Assembly: GCA_003349915.1 (NCBI GenBank)
Contig: QFXE01000005.1
Span: 372,001 to 436,000, forward strand
DNA length: 64,000 bases
Direction of reading: 5' to 3'
Source of the DNA: an endosymbiont of Escarpia spicata
GTDB taxonomy: Bacteria > Pseudomonadota > Gammaproteobacteria > Chromatiales > Chromatiaceae
The translations under genes and the position numbers were made by a program. Positions 24,927-33,979 of this stretch are shown here, in pieces. Position 1 is the first letter of the stretch; each line of letters begins with the position of its first letter. The notes below the pieces were generated by a model. That model saw only the letters and a program-made list of their open reading frames with translations, did no database searches and was not told where the DNA came from.

Positions 24927-27715
24927 TCCTGAATCAATTTAAAACCTTCAGAACACAAGCATTGATTGCAGGATTACTGCCCGCAATCGCCCTGGCAGTG
25001 CCATTGATCACCTATCTGATCAATACGCAATTGGATAATCTCTTCGACGCATTCAATGAACGTGGACAGGCTATTGCCAATGAAGCCGCCGCGTTAAGCA
25101 CTACGGGATTGTTTACCCGTGACTCGGCAACCCTGAAAACAAATCTAAAATCGATCTTTCGTCACAGTGATGTCAGTGAAATCCGGGTACTCGACGAATC
25201 AAATAACACACTTGCCAAAATAAATAGCCATTCCAATAACCCAATGGCAGGGAATATCAACTCCACCGACAACCATATTATTTTTCGTGCACATGTCGGT
25301 AGAGAAATCATGCCGATTGATGTCTCAGACTATCCTGAACAAAGCGAGGAACCTGAAATAACCGCCTTGTCAGGTACCACCTCATTGGGCAGCGTTGCCA
25401 TCACTATCAGCACGAAAAGACTGCTGGCCAACAAACGCCGAATTATGCGCAACAGCCTTCTTATACTGTGGTTCGGATTAATTGGAACCATTCTCTTCTC
25501 ACTTGCACTCAGCAAGCGGGTAACGGGCCCCATTTCGCGCCTGACAAAGGCAGTTGTGAAGATGCGAGCCGGTGATTTCTCCACCTTGATTCCAGAAAAA
25601 TCTTACCGGGAAATCGCCAGTCTTGAAGAGAGTTTCAACACAATGGCCAGAGAGTTGAAACTGTCCCAGGAAACCATGCAACAGCAGATTAATCAGGCAA
25701 CTTCAGATCTGACTCAAACAATGGAAGCACTGGAAATACAGAATGTCGAACTCGACTTGGCAAGAAAACGTGCGCTCATGGCAAGCCATGTAAAATCAGA
25801 ATTTCTTGCCAACATGAGTCATGAGATCAGAACACCCATGAATGGCGTTCTGGGTTTTGCGAACTTACTGAAAAAGATGAATCTTGATAAAAAACAGAAA
25901 GATGTCGTCAACACAATCACCAAATCTGCTACCAACTTACTGGAGATCATCAACCATATCCTGGACTATTCAAAGCTTGAATACGGCAGACTGGAACCAG
26001 ACAGCTCAAGTTTTTCTGTGACCGAGTGTTTTGAAGATCCTGTTGTACTGCTGGCTCCATCGGCCCAGGACAAAGAGCTGGAACTTGTGCTGATGGTCTA
26101 TTCCGACGTTCCTGACAGACTGATCGGCGATTTAACCAGAATCAGACAAATTCTTGTCAATCTGTTGAGTAATGCGATCAAATTCACTCACACGGGCGAA
26201 GTCATTGTTCGGGTCATGCTTGAACGTGAAACAGATAGCGAGTGTACACTGAGTTTCACGGTAACCGACACAGGCATTGGTATCGACCATGATGCACAAG
26301 AGCATCTTTTTCGTGCATTTCAACAAGCTGATACATCTACCAGCAGAATGTATGGCGGCACCGGCCTTGGATTGAGCATTTCCAGGAAGTTGGCCCAATC
26401 GATGGGTGGCAGCATCAAGGTGGACAGTGCACGCGGGCAGGGTTCCTGTTTCCGGGTCACGCTGACTCTGAAAAAAGATGACACTGAAAGTAACAAACCG
26501 CAATCAGCACAATTCTATAACAAAAGCTGCCTGATCATCGATCAGCACAAACTATCTCGCCTATCCATCAAACATCAATTTCTTAAACGAGGATTTTTGA
26601 CCAAGGATTTGGAGACTGTTGACACAGATGAACCCATCCTCTCTCTCACAGACTTGATCGTATGCGGCTTTACAAAAGATGAAATCACCTCAGGTTACGC
26701 AGATATAACAGCAAAGGGTTTCCTGACTTCTTTCAATCTTCCTGTCCTGGTACTTCTCAGCGCATCAGATCGAAACACCATAGAAAATTTCCACATCGAC
26801 AATACTATCTGGTCTCTTTCCAAACCCTTGGGCAGCGAGACTCTCGATAACATCCTTAAGGAGATTTTTTCCGCCGGTGAAGCTCACGACCACTCAACAA
26901 TTGCCTCAAACATTGATAGTGACACCTCATTAAAAGGGAAAAGGATCCTTGTCGTGGATGACAATCACATTAATCTGGAACTGATGAACATTCTCCTTTC
27001 TGAAAAGGGCGCTATTGTTTCAGAAGCGAACATCGGCTCCGAAGCCATTGACCTGGCTACAAAAAACCAGTTTGACCTGATACTAATGGACGTCCACATG
27101 CCGAAACTCAAAGGTACGGACGCCGCAAAAAGAATTCTTGAGAACTGTGCGAATCGTTCCAACTCACCGCCGATCGTCGCACTCACTGCTGACGTGGTAC
27201 CCGAGACACGAAATGAGGTAATAGCAGCGGGCATGGATGGTTATCTGCTAAAACCATATACCGAATCTCAACTTATGAACGTAATACTCCCACTGTTAAG
27301 GGGGGAAAAACCTCAACTGGCTCAGACGATGGCAACCACAAATGAGTCAGTTGACTCAGACGCTGACCTCCCGATCAGGGATGAAGAAAAAGCGTTAAAT
27401 ATTGCTGGAGGCAATAAAAAACTTGTGGATGAAATGTTCAAGCAGTTTTGCAATGAACTGCCGGAACAGGCCGGGGTAATCCGTGGGAATCATGCTGCCC
27501 GGCAGTGGGACGATCTCAGAGAGAATGTTCACCGCCTGCATGGAGCCACTTCGATCTGCGGGGTTCCAGCATTGAATCTTGCTGTCACCCACCCGGAAGC
27601 GGCCAGCAAATCAAGAGACGAAGCAAAAACTCTGGAAAAACTGCAGCGATTCAATCAAGAAGTCGGACGCCTCCTTGATTTCAGGGACCGGAAACAGGAG
27701 CAGCACAGCGATTAA
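24923..27715 (+). CDS. BarA-like hybrid sensor histidine kinase
   Basis: A 930-residue membrane kinase. Domains: membrane helix 13-34, periplasmic sensor region about 35-177, membrane helix 178-197, HAMP 198-250, HisKA with phospho-acceptor His300 (FLANMSHEIRTPMNG), HATPase 400-517 (NLLSNAIKF, DTGIGI, GGTGLGLSI), a degenerate receiver 534-650 in which the acceptor Asp is replaced (LIVCGF), a true receiver 670-795 with Asp723 (LILMDVHMP) and Lys777 (LLKPYT), and a C-terminal Hpt domain with His873 (VHRLHGATS). This is a full phosphorelay that should pass phosphate to a separate response regulator, which is not encoded next to it. It overlaps the binding-protein gene by 4 bp and its stop overlaps that of the convergent ketosynthase gene. 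Confidence 0.93.
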   Translation: MILNQFKTFRTQALIAGLLPAIALAVPLITYLINTQLDNLFDAFNERGQAIANEAAALSTTGLFTRDSATLKTNLKSIFRHSDVSEIRVLDESNNTLAKINSHSNNPMAGNINSTDNHIIFRAHVGREIMPIDVSDYPEQSEEPEITALSGTTSLGSVAITISTKRLLANKRRIMRNSLLILWFGLIGTILFSLALSKRVTGPISRLTKAVVKMRAGDFSTLIPEKSYREIASLEESFNTMARELKLSQETMQQQINQATSDLTQTMEALEIQNVELDLARKRALMASHVKSEFLANMSHEIRTPMNGVLGFANLLKKMNLDKKQKDVVNTITKSATNLLEIINHILDYSKLEYGRLEPDSSSFSVTECFEDPVVLLAPSAQDKELELVLMVYSDVPDRLIGDLTRIRQILVNLLSNAIKFTHTGEVIVRVMLERETDSECTLSFTVTDTGIGIDHDAQEHLFRAFQQADTSTSRMYGGTGLGLSISRKLAQSMGGSIKVDSARGQGSCFRVTLTLKKDDTESNKPQSAQFYNKSCLIIDQHKLSRLSIKHQFLKRGFLTKDLETVDTDEPILSLTDLIVCGFTKDEITSGYADITAKGFLTSFNLPVLVLLSASDRNTIENFHIDNTIWSLSKPLGSETLDNILKEIFSAGEAHDHSTIASNIDSDTSLKGKRILVVDDNHINLELMNILLSEKGAIVSEANIGSEAIDLATKNQFDLILMDVHMPKLKGTDAAKRILENCANRSNSPPIVALTADVVPETRNEVIAAGMDGYLLKPYTESQLMNVILPLLRGEKPQLAQTMATTNESVDSDADLPIRDEEKALNIAGGNKKLVDEMFKQFCNELPEQAGVIRGNHAARQWDDLRENVHRLHGATSICGVPALNLAVTHPEAASKSRDEAKTLEKLQRFNQEVGRLLDFRDRKQEQHSD

Positions 27716-28950
27716 CAGGCCCTAATCACCGCCGTGCAGTTTGTTCCACCAAAACCAAACGCATTCACCATGGCAGTACGACTTCTGGACAAAGGCTGGG
27801 CCTTGTTTGCCACATAGTTCAAGTCACACTTGGGATCCGGGTTATCCAGGTTGATGGTGGGGATGGCGATACCCTTGTTGAGACTCAACAGTGCCGAGAT
27901 CAGCCCGAAGACACCCGAAGCACCCAAAGTATGCCCCAGCATCGACTTGCCTGAAGTAATCGGAACATTGGCAGCACGCTCACCAAACACCGCTTTTATG
28001 GCGTCGGTTTCTATCACATCGTTAGCCTCGGTCCCCGTGCCATGGGCATGGATATAGTCAACATCATCAGGGGTAATCCCTGCGCTTTTCAGCGCGTTGC
28101 CCATCACATCAACCTCATGCTCCATGCTTGGCCGAGTGATGTGACCATGGCAGGTATTGGAGGCATATCCATCCACAAAGCCGAGTATTTCAGTTCCACG
28201 GTCACGAGCGTGCGCCTCGCTCTCCAAAATGACGTAGGCGGCACCCTCCGCCAATACCAAGCCACTACGATCACCACTGAACGGGCGCGAAGCAGCTGCG
28301 GGATCCCCCCCCCAAGACGACATGACCCGCATGCTCTGCCAAGCGGAGTAGAGAGGGCGGGAGAGGGGGGCATCGCTACCACCTGCCACAATCAGGTCTG
28401 CTCGATCATCACGAATAGCGCGGCAGGCTTCTCCCAAGGCCTGCAGACCGGCGGCGCAGGCGGTTGAGACAGTGAGTGACTCTCCGGCAAAGCCAAAATG
28501 CATTGCGATCTCAGAGGCGCCTGCATTATTCATCACCCGCACGATGGCAAGCGGGCTGATACGAGGGTCGTCAGGCTTGGCAGCGTATTTCAGGCAGGCG
28601 GTTTCATGGGTGGTCACACCACCGATACCGGTGCCGGAATAGACGCCATAGCGAGCCCGCTTCTCACTATCCATTTCTATACCGGCCTGAGCCAGAGCCT
28701 GACTGGCCGCAACCAGCCCCATTGCACTGCAGGGGTCTATCCTGATGTATTTTTTCTTATAGAAAGGGCTCTCGGAAAGTCCCTCGACCTGACCGGCAAC
28801 CTTACAGCCGAAATTGGCTGAATCAAAACGCTCTATCGGTCGAATGCCGCTGACGCCGGCGACCGAGTTCTTCCAGAAAGATTGGATGTCGTTACCAACC
28901 GGCGACACCACACCAAGGCCTGTGATCGCCACCCTGCCGCCAGCGCTCAT
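27712..28950 (-). CDS. Beta-ketoacyl-ACP synthase II-type condensing enzyme
   Basis: A 412-residue KAS I/II-type enzyme that extends an acyl-ACP by two carbons. Catalytic triad: Cys165 (VSTACAAGLQAL), His303 (IHAHGTGTEAND) and His340 (KSMLGHTLGASG). Its start overlaps the stop of the upstream acyl carrier protein gene by 4 bp (ATGA), so the two are a dedicated pair. It is not in the usual fabD-fabG-acpP-fabF cluster, which suggests a second, specialised acyl chain system, perhaps for a lipid A or surface lipid acyl group, as the genes lie at the end of the lpx block. That is inference. Could be annotated fabF; I leave the symbol empty for this reason. Confidence 0.92.
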   Translation of the reverse strand: MSAGGRVAITGLGVVSPVGNDIQSFWKNSVAGVSGIRPIERFDSANFGCKVAGQVEGLSESPFYKKKYIRIDPCSAMGLVAASQALAQAGIEMDSEKRARYGVYSGTGIGGVTTHETACLKYAAKPDDPRISPLAIVRVMNNAGASEIAMHFGFAGESLTVSTACAAGLQALGEACRAIRDDRADLIVAGGSDAPLSRPLYSAWQSMRVMSSWGGDPAAASRPFSGDRSGLVLAEGAAYVILESEAHARDRGTEILGFVDGYASNTCHGHITRPSMEHEVDVMGNALKSAGITPDDVDYIHAHGTGTEANDVIETDAIKAVFGERAANVPITSGKSMLGHTLGASGVFGLISALLSLNKGIAIPTINLDNPDPKCDLNYVANKAQPLSRSRTAMVNAFGFGGTNCTAVIRAC

Positions 28951-29231
28951 GAAGCCGACTTGGCAGCAAGAATCAGATCCGCAATATCGTCTGTGGTTTT
29001 AATCTCTTTAAGCTGTTCATCACTGAAACCACCGGCAGACTTAACGTCGAACTTGTCCTCTATTTCAAAGATGATTTCAACAAAAGAGAGCGAGTCGATC
29101 TCCAATTCGGTGAGATTGTCCAGATTGTTCTCGTCGTACTCGACCTCGTCGACCTCCAACTGCTCCTTGATAATCTCACGCAGCCTGGCCTTGATCTCTT
29201 CCCGATCCAATTGTTGCTCCGGGTTCCCCAT
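28947..29231 (-). CDS. Acyl carrier protein (dedicated, non-housekeeping type)
   Basis: A 94-residue acyl carrier protein. The phosphopantetheine Ser47 is in TELEIDSLSFVEII and the four-helix pattern follows (EEIKARLREIIKEQLEV, FVEIIFEIEDKFDV, DDIADLILAA). The N-terminal extension MGNPEQQLDR makes it longer than housekeeping AcpP, and EIDSLSFVEI differs from the usual DSLDTVEL. A good ribosome-binding site AGGAGT lies 7 bases before the ATG. It is translationally coupled to the ketosynthase downstream. The 196-bp gap to rnhB upstream could hold a separate promoter. Confidence 0.93.
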   Translation of the reverse strand: MGNPEQQLDREEIKARLREIIKEQLEVDEVEYDENNLDNLTELEIDSLSFVEIIFEIEDKFDVKSAGGFSDEQLKEIKTTDDIADLILAAKSAS

Positions 29232-29427
29232 AAAATAACTCCTGACTCTTATCCTCTGTTTTATTTTTACGCCAGCTGACGCTCATTTATTTGGGTGTCA
29301 CTTTCAAGATGGCTCTGCCCAATCCGGTGTATCATCACCAGTTCGCGCCATTATCCACCCAAAAACCCTCCAATTTCCAGAACATATGCGCTGTCCTTGT
29401 GGAACCTCTGATTCGATCAGGGACTCC

Positions 29428-29997
29428 TTAATCCTCCAGGAGACGCCTGACCGGCCCGAATGAACGGCGGTGAATCGGCGTGACACCCAATTCCCTGAGC
29501 GCCTCCAGATGCATCTTGGTGGGGTAGCCTTTATGTCTCGCCAGACCATAACCGGGGTAGCGCAGATCCATCTCCACCATCTCCCGGTCACGGGCAACCT
29601 TGGCAATGATGGAGGCTGCGCCGATCGCTTTGACACTACTGTCGCCGCCGATGATCGCCTCCACCTCACAGGACAGGTTTGGAACATGCTTGCCATCCAC
29701 CAGCGCCTTGTGCGGTGACATATGCAACGCTTCAACCGCCCGCTGCATCGCCAGCAGACTGGCCTGAAGGATATTGATTTCGTCGATCTCCTCGACCCCA
29801 GCACGCCCGAGCGCCCAGGCCAGGGAGCGTTCGCGAATCAACCCGGAGAGGATTTCGCGGCGTTTTTCACTGAGCTTTTTGGAATCCGCCAAGCCCTCTA
29901 TCGGATTTGCCGGATCGAGAATCACCGCAGCAGCCACCACGGGGCCCGCCAGTGGCCCACGTCCCACCTCATCCACACCGGCAATGAAAAAGTCCAT
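29428..29997 (-). CDS. rnhB: Ribonuclease HII
   Basis: Cleaves RNA in RNA-DNA hybrids, including single ribonucleotides in DNA. I start at the ATG at 29995-29997 ([20 protein letters not shown]), giving 189 residues as is normal; the frame is open 70 codons upstream but that lies over lpxB. Catalytic acidic residues are seen in [14 protein letters not shown] (DEVGRG), in ALVDGKHVP and in [21 protein letters not shown]. It starts one base after the lpxB stop. It ends the conserved lpxA-lpxB-rnhB block. Confidence 0.96.
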   Translation of the reverse strand: MDFFIAGVDEVGRGPLAGPVVAAAVILDPANPIEGLADSKKLSEKRREILSGLIRERSLAWALGRAGVEEIDEINILQASLLAMQRAVEALHMSPHKALVDGKHVPNLSCEVEAIIGGDSSVKAIGAASIIAKVARDREMVEMDLRYPGYGLARHKGYPTKMHLEALRELGVTPIHRRSFGPVRRLLED

Positions 29998-29998
29998 C

Positions 29999-31147
29999 TC
30001 AGAACTCCTTTTGATCGATAAGTGCCAACACTGCATCCGCGGCACGGTTTGCAGCATCACAACGCAACCCTTCGTGCAGCTGCCGATACCTGGCGACGAC
30101 GCCAGCCCGCCTGGCCGGTGATTCGAGAAAATCGAGCAGCGCCTGCCCAAGCGCCTCCGGCCTGACCTCACCCTGTAGAAACTCCGGTGCGAGGCGTTCT
30201 TCAGCAATCAGATTGGCCATCGCCATGTGGGGAATCTTCACTAGATTGAAGGTCTTTACCAGCCAGTATGTCAGGGCCGCCAACCGATAACCTACAACCA
30301 TTGGGCGTTTCAATAGAAGTGTTTCCAGCGTCGCAGTGCCCGAGGCAGTCAGCACAACGTCAGCCGCCTGGATCGCCATACGCGCCTCACCATCGAGCAG
30401 GATGATGGGTAGATCCGGTGCAACCTCAACCATCTGCTCAGAAAAAGCTGTCCGAATCTTCGCGTTCACCATCGGCGCCACGAATTGCAGCTCAGGATGA
30501 CGCTGCAAACACCAGATCGCAGTCTGTAAAAAAGGTGCCGACAGCATGCCGAGTTCGCTCATGCGGCTGCCGGGCAGAATCGCAATAACAGGGCGGTCGG
30601 GATCAAGCCCCAGCTCGGATCTGATGCCTTCCGGCGCTGTCGACTCAAGGGGAATCTCATCCGCCAAAGGATGCCCCACATAGCTGGCGGTTACACTGTT
30701 CCGCTGGAGAAAATCCACTTCAAAGGGAAATATGCATAACATTAGATCCACTGCCCGGCGCAGTTTTTTTACACGCTTCTGACGCCAGGCCCAGACGGTC
30801 GGACTGACAAAGTGGGCAGTCCGGATGCCCTCGGCTTTGAGTCGGGTTTCCAGCGCCAGGTTGAAATCCGGCGCATCCACACCAAGAAAGAGGTCCGGGG
30901 GGTCAGTCTGGAAGTGGTGGAAGAGCCTGCGCCGCAGTGAGAGCAGTCCCGGCAGGTGCTTCAGCACCTCCACCAGCCCCATCACAGGATCCATGCGTGC
31001 CAGACTCTTGCAGCCTTCGGCCTCCATTGCAGGACCGGTCATGCCCTCAAAGCGTAATTCAGGCCGTTTTGCCTTCAGTGCATGGATCAGGGAGGCGGCG
31101 AGTTGATCACCGGAGACTTCATTGGCGACTATACCAATTCGACTCAT
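29999..31147 (-). CDS. lpxB: Lipid-A-disaccharide synthase
   Basis: Joins UDP-2,3-diacylglucosamine and lipid X into the lipid A disaccharide at the inner membrane. 382 residues, normal length. GT-B fold signatures: [19 protein letters not shown] (family AGExSGD variant, here ANEVSGD), [53 protein letters not shown] and [22 protein letters not shown]. The first motif has Asn-Glu-Val in place of the common Gly-Glu-Ala. Its start touches the lpxA stop (TAATG overlap). Confidence 0.97.
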   Translation of the reverse strand: MSRIGIVANEVSGDQLAASLIHALKAKRPELRFEGMTGPAMEAEGCKSLARMDPVMGLVEVLKHLPGLLSLRRRLFHHFQTDPPDLFLGVDAPDFNLALETRLKAEGIRTAHFVSPTVWAWRQKRVKKLRRAVDLMLCIFPFEVDFLQRNSVTASYVGHPLADEIPLESTAPEGIRSELGLDPDRPVIAILPGSRMSELGMLSAPFLQTAIWCLQRHPELQFVAPMVNAKIRTAFSEQMVEVAPDLPIILLDGEARMAIQAADVVLTASGTATLETLLLKRPMVVGYRLAALTYWLVKTFNLVKIPHMAMANLIAEERLAPEFLQGEVRPEALGQALLDFLESPARRAGVVARYRQLHEGLRCDAANRAADAVLALIDQKEF

Positions 31148-31923
31148 TAGCGGAGGATACTGCGTCCGCCCTGCGCAATAAAATCCACCATAATGCCGAC
31201 TTCTGGCGCCTCGCCCGCTATCTCACGAATCGATTCGATCGCCTCTTCCAGCCGCAACTGGGATTTGTAGAGCAGTTTGTAGGCACGCTTGATCTGGCGG
31301 ATCGCCTGCTCGCTGTATTGACGGCGCCGCAGCCCTTCGGTGTTGATGCCATAGGGTTTCGCCGGGTGTCCTGAGACCATTACATAGGGCGGCAGGTCCT
31401 TGGAGATCACCGAACCCATGGCACAAAAGCTGTAGGCGCCGATGCGACAGAATTGATGGACGATAGTAAATCCGCCGAGAATGGTGTGATCGCTGATATG
31501 CACATGACCACCAATAGAAGCGGCGTTGGCCATGATGACGTCGTTACCGATCTGGCAATCGTGAGCCACATGGGTATAGGCCATGAAGAGATTATCATTG
31601 CCAATGCGGGTTGTTCCCGTATCCTGTTGCGTTCCCCGATTGATGGTAACGAACTCACGGATGACGTTACGGTCGCCGATCTCTAACCGTGTCGGTTCAC
31701 CGCCATACTTTTTGTCCTGTGGATCCTCGCCGACCGAGGCAAACTGAAAGATACGATTATCTTCACCAATCCTGGTCGGGCCGTTGATAACGACATGAGG
31801 GCCGATGGTGGTACCTCGGCCGATCTTCACATCGGCCCCGATCACCGAGAATGGACCGATAGTGACCCCTTCGCCCAACTCCGCAGAGGGATCGATCACC
31901 GCCCGTTGATCGATTTGACTCAT
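31147..31923 (-). CDS. lpxA: UDP-N-acetylglucosamine O-acyltransferase
   Basis: First enzyme of lipid A synthesis; moves a 3-hydroxyacyl chain from ACP to UDP-GlcNAc. 258 residues with the left-handed beta-helix hexapeptide repeats throughout the first 190 residues, the catalytic His in [14 protein letters not shown], the acyl-length ruler region [16 protein letters not shown] and the C-terminal helical tail [24 protein letters not shown]. It overlaps fabZ by 4 bp upstream and lpxB by 1 bp downstream, as in other gammaproteobacteria. Confidence 0.98.
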   Translation of the reverse strand: MSQIDQRAVIDPSAELGEGVTIGPFSVIGADVKIGRGTTIGPHVVINGPTRIGEDNRIFQFASVGEDPQDKKYGGEPTRLEIGDRNVIREFVTINRGTQQDTGTTRIGNDNLFMAYTHVAHDCQIGNDVIMANAASIGGHVHISDHTILGGFTIVHQFCRIGAYSFCAMGSVISKDLPPYVMVSGHPAKPYGINTEGLRRRQYSEQAIRQIKRAYKLLYKSQLRLEEAIESIREIAGEAPEVGIMVDFIAQGGRSILR

Positions 31924-32372
31924 GCCTCAGTGGCGTCTCTTGCCGTGCAGATGACCTCTGCAGTAGCCGCCACCTTCCCATCCACCCTGGCGACACCTGA
32001 GAAGATACCCATTCCACGTCTCATCGCAGTCTGAGTCACCTCCAGCTCAAGCTGATCACCGGGTACCACCGGGCGTTTGAAACGCGCCTTGTTGATCCCG
32101 ACAAACAGGTAGATGGTATTTTCGTTAGCGGTCTCCGGATGGGACTCACGAGCCAGCAGGCCGGTGGCCTGCGCCATCGCCTCGACAATCAGAACACCCG
32201 GCATTACCGGTTTGATGGGAAAATGTCCGTTGAAGAAGGGTTCGTTGTAGGTCACATTTTTCAATGCCAACAGACGTTTGTCCTTCTCGAACTCCAATAC
32301 CCGATCTATCAATAAAAACGGATAACGGTGCGGCAACAGGCGCAGCACCTTCTCGATGTCCATCACAACCAA
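31920..32372 (-). CDS. fabZ: 3-hydroxyacyl-ACP dehydratase
   Basis: Dehydrates 3-hydroxyacyl-ACP in fatty acid elongation and sets the balance with lipid A. 150 residues, hotdog fold. Catalytic motif: His in [28 protein letters not shown] with the following helix Glu. The N-terminus [17 protein letters not shown] is typical. Start given is the first Met ([19 protein letters not shown]); the Met three codons later is equally possible. It lies between lpxD and lpxA, overlapping the latter by 4 bp. Confidence 0.97.
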   Translation of the reverse strand: MVVMDIEKVLRLLPHRYPFLLIDRVLEFEKDKRLLALKNVTYNEPFFNGHFPIKPVMPGVLIVEAMAQATGLLARESHPETANENTIYLFVGINKARFKRPVVPGDQLELEVTQTAMRRGMGIFSGVARVDGKVAATAEVICTARDATEA

Positions 32373-32396
32373 CGTTCTCTCCCCTTGATCAATGCG

Positions 32397-33434
32397 TTAT
32401 CCATCCTGGTCCGTGGAAACTGATTCCACCTTTTTTTCCAGGCGCTGTATACGCTTCGCCATCTCATCCAGTTGGCGAATACGCGCCACGGCCTTACGCC
32501 ACTGCTTGTTGTCCATGGCGGGCAGATTGCCACTGTAGTACCCCGGCTCAGAAAAGGAACGGGTAACCATGCTCGCTCCCGAAAAGTGTACATTATCGCC
32601 GATATCCAGGTGGCCGACGAGCCCGACCATACCCCCCAGGGTACAATTGCGGCCAATATGGGTCGAACCCGCGACCGCCACTCCACTCGCCATTGCGGTA
32701 TTGGTGCCGACAATAACGTTGTGGGCGATCTGGATCAGGTTATCCAGTTTGACCCCGTCTTCCAGCACCGTGTCCTCCAGTGCACCCCGGTCGATGGTGG
32801 TGTTGGCACCTACTTCCACATCGTTCCCAAGACGGACTCTGCCTGTCTGGGGTACCTTCTCCCATCGACCATCGTCGTTTGCCAGACCGAAACCGTCACT
32901 CCCAAGAACGGCACCCGGATGGATCAGGCAGCGCTCTCCCACATGAGTCCCATGGCAGAGCGTCACATTGGCTACGAGGCGTGATTCATCAGCAACGACG
33001 CAATCATGCTCAATGATACACCCCGGTCCGATATATACACCTGCCCCGATACGGCTGCCTGCACCCACGACTGCGCAGGGACCGACAAAGGCTGACGGGT
33101 CGATACTGGCTAAGGTATCCACTACTGCAGAAACGTGGCAGCCCGGCTCAAAGGCAGGAACAGGATTGAGTTGACGGGAGACCCTCGCATAAGCGAGGTA
33201 AGGGTTGTCACTCAGTAATAGAGCGGTGCTGCAGTATTCGGCATCCTCCGGCCTCAGTATCACCGCAGCCGCGGCCGTCTTTTTCAGATGACGCCGATAT
33301 TTCGTGTTCGCCAGAAAACTGACCTCATCCGGCCCGGCCTGTTGCAGGGTCGCAACCTTTGAGATCAGAATCTGCGGATCGCCACGCAGTTCAGCCCCTG
33401 CAATCTCCGCCAAGACTCCCAGTCGAACCGCCAA
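32397..33434 (-). CDS. lpxD: UDP-3-O-acylglucosamine N-acyltransferase
   Basis: Third enzyme of lipid A synthesis; adds the N-linked hydroxyacyl chain. 345 residues. The N-terminal uridine-binding domain (AEIAGAELRGDPQILISKVATLQQAGPDEVSFLAN) is followed by a long hexapeptide beta-helix (about 110-310) with LVANVTLCHGTHVGERCLIHPGAVLGSDGFG and the catalytic His in NLIQIAHNVIVG. The C-terminal helix is a short coiled coil. Downstream of skp with an 11-bp gap. Confidence 0.97.
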   Translation of the reverse strand: MAVRLGVLAEIAGAELRGDPQILISKVATLQQAGPDEVSFLANTKYRRHLKKTAAAAVILRPEDAEYCSTALLLSDNPYLAYARVSRQLNPVPAFEPGCHVSAVVDTLASIDPSAFVGPCAVVGAGSRIGAGVYIGPGCIIEHDCVVADESRLVANVTLCHGTHVGERCLIHPGAVLGSDGFGLANDDGRWEKVPQTGRVRLGNDVEVGANTTIDRGALEDTVLEDGVKLDNLIQIAHNVIVGTNTAMASGVAVAGSTHIGRNCTLGGMVGLVGHLDIGDNVHFSGASMVTRSFSEPGYYSGNLPAMDNKQWRKAVARIRQLDEMAKRIQRLEKKVESVSTDQDG

Positions 33435-33445
33435 TCCCCAGACTC

Positions 33446-33961
33446 CTACTTCGCTTGGATCTGTCCCAACTTCTCCAGGACTTTGTCGGAAATATCGATC
33501 TTCTCACTGAAATAGACCACCCCATCGGACAGGATCAGGTCGATCTTCTCCTCTTTACCGACCTCCTGAATCACTTCCCGTACCCGTTGCCGCAGTTTCT
33601 TGAATTCTTCATTCTGTCTCAGGTTGAGATCCTCACGAAATTCAGTCTGCGCATTCTTGAGCTTACGGCGACGGGAGAGAATATCGCGCTCCAGGCGCCT
33701 CACTTCTGACTCACTCATCACGGCACCATCACGTTGCAGCTTGTCTTCAAGCTGCTTCAGCTGCTTTTTACTGGAGAGCAGATCTTTCTCACGACGGGAG
33801 AACTCTGCCTGCAGACGTTTACGGGCCTCTTTGTACTGCAACGACTCCTCAAAAACCTTGGTTGCGTTGACAAAGGCAATGCTATAACTCTCCGCCAGAG
33901 CATTGCCCGCGAAAAAAGTCAGCAACAGCAGAAAACCACCAATCTTACCCAATCTTTTCAC
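33446..33961 (-). CDS. skp: Periplasmic chaperone Skp/OmpH
   Basis: Holds unfolded outer-membrane proteins in the periplasm and delivers them to BamA. 171 residues: signal peptide (1-23, LLLLTFFAGNALAES), then the IAFVNATKVFEESLQYKEARKRLQAEF start, a long charged coiled coil (about 50-130, rich in Lys/Glu/Arg) and the final strand IDLILSDGVVYFSEKIDISDKVLEKL. Gene order bamA-skp-lpxD matches the conserved arrangement. Confidence 0.95.
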   Translation of the reverse strand: MKRLGKIGGFLLLLTFFAGNALAESYSIAFVNATKVFEESLQYKEARKRLQAEFSRREKDLLSSKKQLKQLEDKLQRDGAVMSESEVRRLERDILSRRRKLKNAQTEFREDLNLRQNEEFKKLRQRVREVIQEVGKEEKIDLILSDGVVYFSEKIDISDKVLEKLGQIQAK

Positions 33962-33979
33962 AAAATCACTCCCACTTAA

